Shown here: piece by piece, positions 23,826 through 32,146 of the stretch
Numbering within the stretch: the first letter of the stretch is position 1
How the letters are laid out: the number at the start of each line of letters is the position of its first letter
Position numbers and translations under genes: made by a program
The notes under the pieces: model-generated
Seen by the model: the letters and a program-made list of their open reading frames with translations, nothing else
Told to the model about the DNA's origin: nothing
Databases searched by the model: none
DNA from: Streptomyces tailanensis
GTDB lineage: Bacteria; Actinomycetota; Actinomycetes; Streptomycetales; Streptomycetaceae
Length of the DNA stretch: 64,000 bases
Reading direction: 5' to 3'
NCBI RefSeq assembly: GCF_008386495.1
Contig: NZ_VTHJ01000007.1
Location: 124,001-188,000, forward strand

Positions 23826-25886
23826 TCAGCTGCCGTACACGCCGACCTCGTACAGGGAGTACCCCCAGTCCGTACCGCGGTCCACCCCCTGCATGCGAAC
23901 ATATCGCGCCGTGACACCCGAGAACGTGGCCGTGTCCAGGCCCCCATTACCGGCGGTCGTGGACCACACGGTCTTCCAGGTCGAGCCGTCGGTGGAGACG
24001 TCGACCCGGTACGACCTGCCGTAGGCCCGTTCCCAGTCGAGGGTGACCTTCTTGATCGTGTGCGAGGAGCCGAGGTCCAGCCTCAGCCACTGGTCGTCGC
24101 TCCAGTCGCTCGCCCAGCGGCTGTCGCCGTCGCCGTCCACGGCCCGGCCGGGCTGGTAGCTGGTGAAGGGGTTCGACTCGGACGAACTGGCCGTCGCCGT
24201 CACGCCCTTGGCGAGGTTCACGCCGGCCTGGTGGTCCTCGGAGGAGCCCCAGGTGCCGAGGTATGACTCGGCGCCCCGGTACAGGTCGTCCACGACGCCC
24301 TGGCCGCCGACGAGCCGGATGTCCTCGATCCAGTCCGGGACCATGCCGACATGGGCGGCACCGTCGGTGTTGTAGTCCCAGGTGCGCTCACCGGTGATCT
24401 GCTTGTCGATGCTGGAGCCGCCGTCGACGCTCCTGAAGGGATACGTCACCGGGTTCGAGGTGTCCGCGCCGCGCGGGGCGGGGTGGTCGCCGATGCCGTT
24501 GAAGTCCGTGCCGTAGCCGTAGCCCACGTCGTACTTCTCGCGCAGCGCGTCGGTGCGCTCGGCCTCCTCGCTGAACTCCGCGGAGCCGTGCATGTACTGG
24601 GCTACGAAACCGCCGAGGGAGTAGACCCGCTCGGTCCAGTTCAGATCCATCCAGCTGTGCGAGGACAGCACGCCCGGGTAGGACTCGGCCTCGAAGATGT
24701 CGAGGACGGCGCCGGTGGCCTTGACGCTCATGTGGTCGATCTCGAGCATCATCTTGCGCTTCATCATGCCGCGCACGGCGTACTCGCCGAGATCGGTGAG
24801 CCCGCGTACGTTGCACTGCGCGTCCTCGTCGTACTCCGGCACCTCGGTGCCTTCCGGCAGATCCTCCTCGGCCTCCGTGGACGCCTCACCGATCGGGTTG
24901 TCCTTCTGCGGGCCGGTGCACTTCTCGGTCTGCCAGAAGGTGCCGGTCGACAGGAACTGGCCGACGTTGATCGCCGTACCGAGGCCGTGCTCGTCGAAGC
25001 GGACGCCGCACAGCGCGTTGTCGAACTTGTGGCACAGGAACATGCTGCGCACACCCAGGTCGTACAGCTCGTCGAGGCCCTTGTCGATGTCCTCCTTGCT
25101 GCACTGCGCGATGTCGAGGATCTGCTTGCAGCCGAACGGCTCGGAGGTCTCCACGCCCAGGATCACGGCGAGCTTGCCCTGCGCGATGACCTCGCGCGCC
25201 TGCGCGCTGTCGGTGACGATCCGGAACCAGCCCTTGCCCGTGCCGCCGTACATCGCGTCGATGTAGTCCTGCAGGTCGTACGTCAGCTTCGCCTGCAGCC
25301 GGATCGACGTCATCTCGTCACAACTACGGTCCTTGAACGGGTAGATCGAGCAGATCATCCCGTTGGTGACCAGGTCGTTGACCAGGACGCGCTGACCGCC
25401 GCGCCAGGCGCGCTCGATCCAGGCGTAGTAGTTCGCCTGGTGGGTCATCGAGTCGTACGCCGGCCAGTCCTTGAACGTCGGCCAGCCGACCGGGTCGTGC
25501 TTGCCGTCACCGCCGTGGGTGATGTAGTCGAAGAGCGCGAGCGAGCCGTCCGGGTAGTGCTCGGGGCAGTCCTTCAGCGCGTCGGCGACGCCCGAGGTGG
25601 AGAACACTTTGCCGCAGATCAGCCGGCCGCCGAACGCCTCGTTGGAGAACAGGTGGTTGTGCGCGTCGACGAACCCGCGCACCTCACCCGCCGAGTCCGT
25701 CCCCTTGAACGGCTCGCCCGTGACATTGATCTGCGAGTCGGGCGACGGCCGGGAGGCGGGGAGCCACCAGTCGCCGGTGGCGGCCGAACTGGACGAGGGG
25801 CTCAGCAGCATGCCCATCGCGGTCAGGAACAACGCCAGAACCATGAGGGGTCTGCGTTTGTGCTGGGCACGTCGAGTCCTGGTCAT
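23826..25886 (-). CDS. Secreted TIM-barrel hydrolase (M19/amidohydrolase-like) with F5/8C discoidin domain
   Basis: A 686-residue exported protein. Signal peptide RRPLMVLALFLTAMGMLLSP with cleavage near SSAATG (residues 34-37). A large metal-hydrolase-like barrel at about 60-530 shows an ordered ligand set resembling membrane dipeptidase: DAHNHLF, ILGVETSEPF, FLCHKFDN, LEIDHMS, VLSSHSWMD and GYGTDFNGIGD. Residues about 555-686 are an F5/8 type C (CBM32-like) carbohydrate-binding domain (ATASSSESNPFTSYQPGRAV). It probably acts on a peptide or amide linkage at a glycan surface; substrate unknown. Start ATG at 25886, not the GTG one codon upstream, based on GAGGACGTGAGTG. Confidence 0.78.
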   Translation of the reverse strand: MTRTRRAQHKRRPLMVLALFLTAMGMLLSPSSSSAATGDWWLPASRPSPDSQINVTGEPFKGTDSAGEVRGFVDAHNHLFSNEAFGGRLICGKVFSTSGVADALKDCPEHYPDGSLALFDYITHGGDGKHDPVGWPTFKDWPAYDSMTHQANYYAWIERAWRGGQRVLVNDLVTNGMICSIYPFKDRSCDEMTSIRLQAKLTYDLQDYIDAMYGGTGKGWFRIVTDSAQAREVIAQGKLAVILGVETSEPFGCKQILDIAQCSKEDIDKGLDELYDLGVRSMFLCHKFDNALCGVRFDEHGLGTAINVGQFLSTGTFWQTEKCTGPQKDNPIGEASTEAEEDLPEGTEVPEYDEDAQCNVRGLTDLGEYAVRGMMKRKMMLEIDHMSVKATGAVLDIFEAESYPGVLSSHSWMDLNWTERVYSLGGFVAQYMHGSAEFSEEAERTDALREKYDVGYGYGTDFNGIGDHPAPRGADTSNPVTYPFRSVDGGSSIDKQITGERTWDYNTDGAAHVGMVPDWIEDIRLVGGQGVVDDLYRGAESYLGTWGSSEDHQAGVNLAKGVTATASSSESNPFTSYQPGRAVDGDGDSRWASDWSDDQWLRLDLGSSHTIKKVTLDWERAYGRSYRVDVSTDGSTWKTVWSTTAGNGGLDTATFSGVTARYVRMQGVDRGTDWGYSLYEVGVYGS

Positions 25887-26029
25887 CACTCACGTCCTCG
25901 GTCGAAGGGTGGCGCGGTCGATCGGCATTGCCAGACCTTCCGGGACGCGTTGAACACCCACGACGCCATAGCCCGATTGTCATGGCTGGCACAAGCGATG
26001 TGACGAGAATCGCTCCGCGGGTGATGCGA

Positions 26030-26052
26030 GTCAATAGTCCGGGACGATTGAC
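26030..26052. promoter_or_regulatory. Inverted repeat GTCAAT-N11-ATTGAC
   Basis: Perfect 6-bp arms at 26030-26035 and 26047-26052 lie 144 bp upstream of the discoidin hydrolase start, in the 271-bp gap after the LacI gene. The spacing of about one and a half helical turns suits a dimeric regulator. No other gene-like signal is seen in this gap. Confidence 0.35.
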
Positions 26053-26157
26053 CTGATGGCGGCCGGGGCCCGACGACGAGGTGACGATTCGTCAAATGCC
26101 CAGGAACATGGACGGATTGTCCGGGAGTTGCCGGAGAGTTGTATTGGGCGGGTTGTG

Positions 26158-27273
26158 TCAGGGGAGCGCGCGGACCGACTGACGGATCACCAACTGCGTG
26201 CTCAGCACCACGTGGTCGTCGCCCCCGATGCGCTCCTCGCGCTCCAGGGCCAACCGGACCGCCGTGCGCCCCAGATCCTCGTACGGCACCCGCACCGTCG
26301 TCAGCGCGGGGGAGAGGTCGGCGGCGAAGGGGACGTCGTCGAAGCCGACGATCGAGACGTCGCCCGGGACGTCGAGACCGGCCTCACGCAGGGCGGCCAG
26401 CGCGCCCGTCGCCACCATGTCGGTGCCCGCGAAGACCGCCGTGAACGCGAGACCGGCCGCCAGCGCCTGCTTGGTGCGCTGGTAGCCCGAGAGGCGGGTG
26501 TACGGGCCCGGCAGGTCGAGTTCCTCCTGGTACGCCACGCCGTGCGCGCGCAGCGCGTGCCGGAAGCCGTCCCCGCGCTGCTCGCTCGTGCTGAGCCCGG
26601 GGGCCCCGCTCAGGAAGAGCACGTGTTGGTGTCCCGCCGTCAGCAGGTGATCCGTGGCCTGGAACGCGCCGCCCCGGTTGTCGTACTCCACCACCGTGAC
26701 CGGCAGATCGCCGGGCAGGGGCGGGCGGCCCACCAGCACCAGCCGGGAGCCCGCCGCGTCCAGCGCCGTGGCGTACTCGGCCATGCGCCGCCGGTACGCC
26801 TCGTCCTGCACCGCGCCGCCGACGAGGACCACCGCGGCCGCGTGCTGCTCGCGCATCAGCTGCACCAGGTCGTCCTCGCGGGCCGGGTCGTCGTGCGTGG
26901 CGCAGACGAGGCTCAGCCGGCCCCGGTCGGCGGCCTCCTGCTCAACTCCCGCCGCGACATGGGCCAGCGAGGGCCCTGTGATGTCCTTGATGACCAGGGC
27001 GACAGGGCCGGCGACCCGGCCGGAGAGCGCCTTGGCATGCACGTTCACGACATAGTGCAGTGCCTCGACGGCCGCCATGACGCGGGCCCTGGTCTCCGTG
27101 GAGACCGGGTAGTTCCCGGCCAGCGTGCGGGAAACGGTTGCTACGGACACGTCGGCCTTCGCGGCGACGTCCCGGATCGTGCTGGGCCGCTCGCCAGCCG
27201 TGGTGCTGTTCCGTCGACGTCTGGCTCCGCTGGGGTCGGGCTTCTTTCGGCGACCGCTTTCATTGACCGTCAC
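26158..27273 (-). CDS. LacI-family transcriptional regulator
   Basis: A 371-residue LacI-type repressor. An unusual 30-residue basic N-terminal extension (GRRKKPDPSGARRRRN) precedes the HTH STIRDVAAKADVSVATVSRT and hinge at about residues 31-85; the periplasmic-binding-like effector domain spans about 90-365 (GPVALVIKDITGPSLAHVA, TAVFAGTDMVATGALAALRE, VSIVGFDDVPFAADLSPALT). It would bind a sugar or glycoside and release operators. A LacI-type palindrome at 27328-27341 suggests autoregulation; the discoidin hydrolase downstream on the same strand is a plausible target. Confidence 0.92.
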   Translation of the reverse strand: MTVNESGRRKKPDPSGARRRRNSTTAGERPSTIRDVAAKADVSVATVSRTLAGNYPVSTETRARVMAAVEALHYVVNVHAKALSGRVAGPVALVIKDITGPSLAHVAAGVEQEAADRGRLSLVCATHDDPAREDDLVQLMREQHAAAVVLVGGAVQDEAYRRRMAEYATALDAAGSRLVLVGRPPLPGDLPVTVVEYDNRGGAFQATDHLLTAGHQHVLFLSGAPGLSTSEQRGDGFRHALRAHGVAYQEELDLPGPYTRLSGYQRTKQALAAGLAFTAVFAGTDMVATGALAALREAGLDVPGDVSIVGFDDVPFAADLSPALTTVRVPYEDLGRTAVRLALEREERIGGDDHVVLSTQLVIRQSVRALP

Positions 27274-27327
27274 GTTTCGACGTTACTGCATTCGGGGGCC
27301 TGTCGGGCGGGGGAGGTTCATGATCTC

Positions 27328-27341
27328 AGTAAACGGTTACT
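27328..27341. promoter_or_regulatory. Candidate LacI-type operator
   Basis: AGTAAACGGTTACT is a palindrome with a central CG (arms AGTAA and TTACT perfect, one inner mismatched pair), the usual geometry of LacI-family operators. It lies 55 bases upstream of the LacI gene start and probably serves autoregulation. Confidence 0.5.
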
Positions 27342-27437
27342 CCCTCTTTCGGCCTCGCCGCAGCGCAGCGTCGTCCTGTTCCCTCCGTGGCATCCGCCCG
27401 CATCCGGCACCACCGACCGCGAACCACTGGCGGGCCG

Positions 27438-27827
27438 TCAGGAGGACGACTCGGCCGAGGCCGAGGCCGAGGCCGTAGCCGTGGTGGCGGTCGCGGCCAC
27501 GGTCGGCTCCGGTATCGCCGGTGTGCGCGCCGGAACGCCGCGACGGCCGGCCAGGTGGCAGCCCAGGCAGTCGGGGTGGCCGCCGCGCGCGGAGCGGTCG
27601 CGGCGGAGGAACGGCCACTGGTCGCGAGGCCGTGGGCCGGGCGGCTTGCCCCAGCCCGCGAGGTGCAGGCCCCAGGTGACCAGGAGTGCCACCACCGAAA
27701 TGGCCAGCCCCAGCGGGATGCCCGGGCCCCAGCCGCAGACGCCCATGCCGGCGGCGACGGACCCGACCGTGCCGATGACGGAACCGGTCCACCCGGCGAC
27801 GGTGTGGCCCTCGTCGTGCAGACTCAC
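27438..27827 (-). CDS. Small membrane protein with C-terminal HPDCLGC motif
   Basis: A 129-residue protein with two hydrophobic segments: about residues 11-37 (TVAGWTGSVIGTVGSVAAGM and onward) and 40-62 (PGIPLGLAISVVALLVTWGL). A cytoplasmic tail follows with WPFLRRDRSARGGHPDCLGCHLAGRR, where a CxxC could bind metal, and an Ala/Thr/Ser-rich end. Similar short proteins with this tail occur in Streptomyces as far as I recall, without assigned function. Start GTG at 27827 after GGGGAGC. Divergent from the MarR gene 121 bp away, so the MarR protein may control it. Confidence 0.7.
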   Translation of the reverse strand: MSLHDEGHTVAGWTGSVIGTVGSVAAGMGVCGWGPGIPLGLAISVVALLVTWGLHLAGWGKPPGPRPRDQWPFLRRDRSARGGHPDCLGCHLAGRRGVPARTPAIPEPTVAATATTATASASASAESSS

Positions 27828-27906
27828 GTGTGCGCTCCCCTCCCGCGCCGCGCCGTGCCGTGCCACGGCATGCCGCGGCCACGCCACCGGCGCCCGACTA
27901 TGATGT

Positions 27907-27919
27907 CTTAGCAAGTAAG
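27907..27919. promoter_or_regulatory. Candidate MarR operator CTTA-N5-TAAG
   Basis: CTTAGCAAGTAAG is a perfect inverted repeat of CTTA/TAAG spaced by five bases, the classic MarR-family half-site arrangement. It lies 29 bases before the MarR gene start and between it and the divergent membrane protein gene, so one bound dimer could control both. Confidence 0.6.
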
Positions 27920-27948
27920 GAATCTAGCCTGCGCCGGAGGCGTTTTCA

Positions 27949-28410
27949 ATGGAGGGCCAGCCCCGCCCCACCGTCCCGGAAGCGATCAGCGCCATGGACG
28001 GCCTCCTCGCGACGAGCATCGTCGGCCAGCAGGAGTTCGCCCGGAAACTCGGTCTGAGCGTCACGGACCTGGTCTGTTTCGCCTACGTCCTGGAGGCCGG
28101 GGACACCCCGGTCACGGCAGGCGATCTGGCCGAGCACGCGCACGTCACCACGGGGGCGGTGACCGGCGTCCTCAACCGCCTGGAGCGCGGCGGCTTCGTG
28201 ACCCGCCGACCGGATCCCGCCGACCGGCGCCGGATCCGGGTGATCGCCGTACCGGACGCGGCCGAGAAGGTACGAGCCGTCTACGAGCCGTACTACGCCC
28301 GCCTCGCGGAACTCTTCGCCCAGTACACGCCCGACCAACTCGCCCTCCTCACCGACTGGTTCACCAGCGCGGGCCAGCTGGCCCGGGCCTATCTCGAGGA
28401 GTCGAGGTGA
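27949..28410 (+). CDS. MarR-family transcriptional regulator
   Basis: A 153-residue MarR regulator with winged helix at about residues 35-100: VTAGDLAEHAHVTTGAVTGV (recognition helix), LNRLERGGFVTRRPDPADRR (wing with the DxRxx motif). Start ATG at 27949 after GGAGGCGTTTTCA. The operator just upstream indicates autoregulation and control of the divergent membrane protein. Ligand unknown; MarR proteins commonly sense phenolic compounds. Confidence 0.92.
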   Translation: MEGQPRPTVPEAISAMDGLLATSIVGQQEFARKLGLSVTDLVCFAYVLEAGDTPVTAGDLAEHAHVTTGAVTGVLNRLERGGFVTRRPDPADRRRIRVIAVPDAAEKVRAVYEPYYARLAELFAQYTPDQLALLTDWFTSAGQLARAYLEESR

Positions 28411-28447
28411 CGCGGACAGCGGGAGTGCCCCATGACGAGCGAACGCC

Positions 28448-28495
28448 CGGTGCCTCCTTCCCCGGTCGGCTGAACTTCCGGGGAAAGAGGCACCG
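28448..28495. terminator. Bidirectional terminator-like hairpin between MarR and GH30 genes
   Basis: Eighteen-base arms at 28448-28465 and 28478-28495 pair with a single mismatch around a 12-base loop. It lies between convergent genes (stops at 28410 and 28537). There is no long T run on either strand, as is usual for Streptomyces terminators. Confidence 0.75.
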
Positions 28496-28536
28496 AGCGC
28501 TTCGCGGCCCTCGGGGGCTAGGACGGTCGGATCAGG

Positions 28537-31500
28537 TCAGCGGCGTACGAGGGTGATCCGGTACTCGCGGGTCTGTGAACCGTCCTCACCGGTCACGGAG
28601 ACGACGGCCGATGTGCGCCCGCTCCGGTCCACGGTGACCGTCGCGTACGGGTCGCGGGCGGTTGCCGTCACCGTTGCCCGGGCGGGGTTGTCGGTGACGA
28701 CGCGGTAGGTGGTGGTGTCGGGGTCGAAGGATGGGACGGGGGTCCCGTCGACCTCGATGGACGAGGCGGCCGCGTCCGAGGAGGTGCCGGGGTTCTTGGC
28801 GTACACCTCGGTCTCGCTCATGGTGATGTAGCCGCCCGGTCGTGCGGTCATGACCACGCGTACGGCGGTCGCCGGTGCGGGCGCCGTCAGCGGGACGTCG
28901 ATCACCGGGGTGCCCTCGGTGCCGACCGTGATGGACTCGCTCGCGTCGGTCCATGGGCCGTCGGCGGTCGTTCGGGTCTGCACCTTCAGCCTTTCGGGGA
29001 AGGAGATGTTCGTTCCGTCCCGGTGGAAGTGGGCGACGAGGCGGGTGAGGTCGCGGGCCTTCGGCAGGGTGAAGGCGATCGTGTCGGACGGGTTCTTGGT
29101 ACCCGACTTCCAGTTGGACCAGGCCTTCTCGGCGGTGTTGCCGTTGCGCAGGCGCTCCGCGGAGTAGCCGCTCTCGGTGAAGGTGGCTGCGACGGAGACG
29201 TTCTCGTCGGGCGCGATGTTGGCCGCCACCGGTTCCGTGACCTGCACGCGTACCGTCGCGTCGACCGTGCTGCCGTCGACGACCCGGGCGGTGCCGCGCA
29301 GGGTTACGACGCCGGTCTTGCCGAATGCTCCGTCTGGTGCCGCTTCCCAAGTCACGGGAAGGTCGGTCCGGCCGCCGTGCCTGCCGACGGCGGTGACCGT
29401 CCCTGGCAGCTCCGGCCGGCCTCCCGCGTACGTCTTGGCGCGGCCCGGGAGGGTCGAGGCGATCGTGTCGACGGTGACGACGGCCTTCGCGCGGATCTTC
29501 CGGCCGAGGGCGTCGGTCGCCTCACCCTTGACCCGCACTGTCCCGGGCTCGCGCCACTTCCGGTCCGAGGGGAGGTCCCACACCACGGGGAGCGAACCCC
29601 GGGCCCCGTCACGGAACCCCGGCGTCACCGTCTCCGGCAGCTTCGGCCGCAGACCGGGGACGGTGAACGACTTGGCCGGTTCCGTGCGCAGTACGGTCTC
29701 GTCGGTCACCGTCCAGCGCTGGTTCGCGGCCGAGGTCGGGGTGTACGTGGACACCTTGGCGCCGTCCGCCGAGGACTGCCCGGTGACGTCGATCAGGCGG
29801 CCGGTGGCGGCGTTCACGAAGGTCCAACTGCCGTCGCCCGTGGTCGACATGGTCCACTGGGCGGCTTCGGGGACCTCGCTGCCTTCCGGGCCGGGGTCGT
29901 CCAGTACGGCTTGGTTGTCGCGTACGGCGAGTCGCTTGCCGGTCGTCGCGTTGGTGACGGCGTAGCGCTCGCGGTTGTCGGTGCCGGGGGTCAGCTGCTC
30001 CACGGACCACAACTGCTGGGCACTCGCGGCGTCGGTCGTGCGGATGACCACGCCGGTGCCGTCCTCCGACGGGGCCAGCGACTTGCCGCTCTGTGCGCCC
30101 TGGAGCCGGTAGACGTGCCCGGGCTGGACCAGCGCGGCGTCCTTCGCCACGCCGCTGACGCCCTTGACCAGGAAGGTCGTGACCGACTTCGCGGGGACGT
30201 CGAGGGTGGCCGAACGGTCGGTCACCCGGACCGGGGCGCCCTCGACGAGGGCGCCGTCGGCGCTGGTCACGACGGGTGTGACGGTTGCCCGCGGGGAGAC
30301 CTTGGCGAAGCGCGAGAGGTCGAGGGTGACGGAGCGCGCGGACGTGCCGCCGTTGACGTGCACCACGGTCGCCGCACGGCCGGACTTCTTCACGGCGGCG
30401 ACGCTGGACGGGTCGTCGACCTTCACGAAGTGGTCGCCGGGCCGGATGTGGTGGGTGAAGTTCCGGATGGTGTGGAACTTGGAGTTGGCCCGGATCGGAC
30501 AGGTCTCCAGGGTGTCCTCGGCCGTGCAGTTGAACGGGACGTGGATGCTGCCCCAGTTCTTGCCGGCCGCGGCCTGCGGGATGGAATCCTCGATCGGCTG
30601 CCAGAACACCCAGGCGGAGGGCTCCAGTTCACGCATGTCATCCACCATGCGGGTGGCGATGCCGAGGCCCGGATCCATGCTCGTGAAGTCGGTGCCCGTA
30701 CCCCAGGTGCCCTCGACCTCGCTCATCCAGAGCTTTTTGTCCGCGCCCTTGGCGATGTCACGGGCGCTGGTGCGCATGCCCGTGCCGTACGTGTGCACGT
30801 TGAGCTGGGGGAGTGCCGCTCGCGCGGAGGCGTCGTAGGCGTTCCAGTTCTGGGTGAAGATCGAGGGGTTGGTCTCGTCCATCGCCGAAATCGCGGCGTC
30901 GGTCCCGGCTCCTTGGAGCGCCTTTTCGAGCGCGAGGACCACCTTCTGCTGGAGCGCCGGGCCCGCGTGCGCGCCCTCCTGACGGCCGCCCGTCGGCTGG
31001 CCGTCCGCGCCGATCTGGGTGCCCCAGTAGTTGGTGTTGGGCTCGTTCAGCGGGGCGATGGTGTCGAAGTCGATGCGGTGCCGCTTCTCCAACTCCTCGG
31101 TCACCCGCACCAGATACGTGGCGAACTCGTCGACGCGGTCCGCGCGGATCTGGTCCGTGCTCGCGTCGAAGCCGCCGGAGACATAGCCGCTGACGGTCTG
31201 GAACCAGGGCGGCGAGTTGCTGAACGCCTCCCACGTGGTGATCTTGTCCTTGATCTGGTCCACCCACCAGCGCTGGCCCGCGTCGGCGTCCCAGTCCCAG
31301 TGGTCGGGGTTGTCCGGGTCCCACCACTCCATGTCCTCACGGGTGGTTCCCTCGGGGGCCTTCCAGTAGCCCTCCATGGTCGCGCCCGTCTTCATGTAGT
31401 CCTTGCGGACGTCCGGGGCGTTGCCGCCGCCGATGTTGTAGCGGGCGATGTTGAGGGCGAGGCCGTCCTCGTCGAACAGCATGTCCACGAGTTGTCTTCG

Positions 31501-31752
31501 GATGGGTTCCGGGTAGCGGCCCGTGGCGTTGGCGAACCAGACGAGGCTCGTCCCCCACCCCTCGAACTCCTGCTGCTGATACGACGGGTCGATCCGTACG
31601 GTGACCGCGCTCTGCGCCGCCGCGGCCGACACGTCCGCGGTCGCCGAGGCCGATACGTCCGCGGTCGCCGGCGGCGCGGCCATGAGGCCCGCGCCGAGGA
31701 CCAGGGGAACCATGGGTGCCAAGGCCCGGACGATGCGATGTCGTGGCGTCAC
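28537..31752 (-). CDS. Secreted multidomain GH30 glycoside hydrolase
   Basis: A 1071-residue exported endo-glycanase. Signal peptide residues 1-32; GH30 catalytic domain at about 48-590 with acid/base Glu237 in APLNEPN and nucleophile Glu345 or 347 in WMSEVEGTWG; a ricin-type beta-trefoil (CBM13) at about 600-735 (QLWSVE, QRWTV motifs); two Ig-like domains at about 745-915; an F5/8C-like module; and a C-terminal cadherin-like sandwich (TPVPSFDPDTTTYRV). GH30 members cut xylan, beta-1,6-galactan or beta-1,6-glucan; the subfamily is not fixed here. Start GTG at 31752 after AAGGGAG. It is divergent from a pectate lyase remnant across a LacI-type operator. Confidence 0.88.
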   Translation of the reverse strand: MTPRHRIVRALAPMVPLVLGAGLMAAPPATADVSASATADVSAAAAQSAVTVRIDPSYQQQEFEGWGTSLVWFANATGRYPEPIRRQLVDMLFDEDGLALNIARYNIGGGNAPDVRKDYMKTGATMEGYWKAPEGTTREDMEWWDPDNPDHWDWDADAGQRWWVDQIKDKITTWEAFSNSPPWFQTVSGYVSGGFDASTDQIRADRVDEFATYLVRVTEELEKRHRIDFDTIAPLNEPNTNYWGTQIGADGQPTGGRQEGAHAGPALQQKVVLALEKALQGAGTDAAISAMDETNPSIFTQNWNAYDASARAALPQLNVHTYGTGMRTSARDIAKGADKKLWMSEVEGTWGTGTDFTSMDPGLGIATRMVDDMRELEPSAWVFWQPIEDSIPQAAAGKNWGSIHVPFNCTAEDTLETCPIRANSKFHTIRNFTHHIRPGDHFVKVDDPSSVAAVKKSGRAATVVHVNGGTSARSVTLDLSRFAKVSPRATVTPVVTSADGALVEGAPVRVTDRSATLDVPAKSVTTFLVKGVSGVAKDAALVQPGHVYRLQGAQSGKSLAPSEDGTGVVIRTTDAASAQQLWSVEQLTPGTDNRERYAVTNATTGKRLAVRDNQAVLDDPGPEGSEVPEAAQWTMSTTGDGSWTFVNAATGRLIDVTGQSSADGAKVSTYTPTSAANQRWTVTDETVLRTEPAKSFTVPGLRPKLPETVTPGFRDGARGSLPVVWDLPSDRKWREPGTVRVKGEATDALGRKIRAKAVVTVDTIASTLPGRAKTYAGGRPELPGTVTAVGRHGGRTDLPVTWEAAPDGAFGKTGVVTLRGTARVVDGSTVDATVRVQVTEPVAANIAPDENVSVAATFTESGYSAERLRNGNTAEKAWSNWKSGTKNPSDTIAFTLPKARDLTRLVAHFHRDGTNISFPERLKVQTRTTADGPWTDASESITVGTEGTPVIDVPLTAPAPATAVRVVMTARPGGYITMSETEVYAKNPGTSSDAAASSIEVDGTPVPSFDPDTTTYRVVTDNPARATVTATARDPYATVTVDRSGRTSAVVSVTGEDGSQTREYRITLVRR

Positions 31753-31830
31753 GACACTCCCTTCCATAACACGGAGGCGGGCACGACTTCGTTGACATGC
31801 CCAAAACACGTGCTTAGCATTCAGGAAACT

Positions 31831-31842
31831 GAAAGCGCTTTC
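31831..31842. promoter_or_regulatory. LacI-type operator GAAAGCGCTTTC
   Basis: A perfect 12-bp palindrome with central CG, the canonical LacI/GalR operator shape. It is centred between the divergent GH30 gene (GTG at 31752) and the secreted pectate lyase remnant (ATG at 31921), 79 bases from each start, so one repressor could control both glycan-degrading genes. The LacI gene at 26158-27273 is a candidate regulator, but its own putative operator differs. Confidence 0.7.
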
Positions 31843-31920
31843 TAGTCCCTGTTGTGCCCCTGTTGCTTTCCGTTCTCGCACGGCCCAGGAAGATCCGCCC
31901 CATCGCCCGGGAGGAACCAC

Positions 31921-32004
31921 ATGAGGTCGTCGTTACGCGCGATTCCCGCTGTCACGCTCACCCTGTTGCTTGCCGCGACGGTCGCGCCCGCGACCGGGAT
32001 TCAT
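31921..32004 (+). pseudogene. Signal-peptide remnant of an interrupted secreted gene (probable pectate lyase)
   Basis: ATG at 31921 with GGGAGGAACCAC before it encodes a clear Sec signal peptide (RAIPAVTLTLLLAATVAPAT) and then runs into the left end of the TnpB element after codon 28. The fifth codon is TTA, which in Streptomyces needs the bldA tRNA. Across the element the sequence resumes in the same frame as a PL1 C-terminus (33459-33653), so both pieces probably come from one pectate lyase gene that has also lost most of its middle. Confidence 0.7.
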
Positions 32005-32146
32005 TCGCATGCTCCGGCCTTCAGACCGGGGTGAAGTGAATCTCGCGGTGTTGTTCCGGTGGAACCGGGCAGTGCGCGGAGCCGGTGACATCTCGCGCAC
32101 ATGTTCCCGGCGACAGTAGGTGTTCGAGCTTTCTAGGGTGATCGTC

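Noticed and set aside
32005..32146. Possible TnpA transposase or second gene left of tnpB
   Set aside because: Only 142 bases with no coding frame; it is the element's left end. This is a TnpB-only element.
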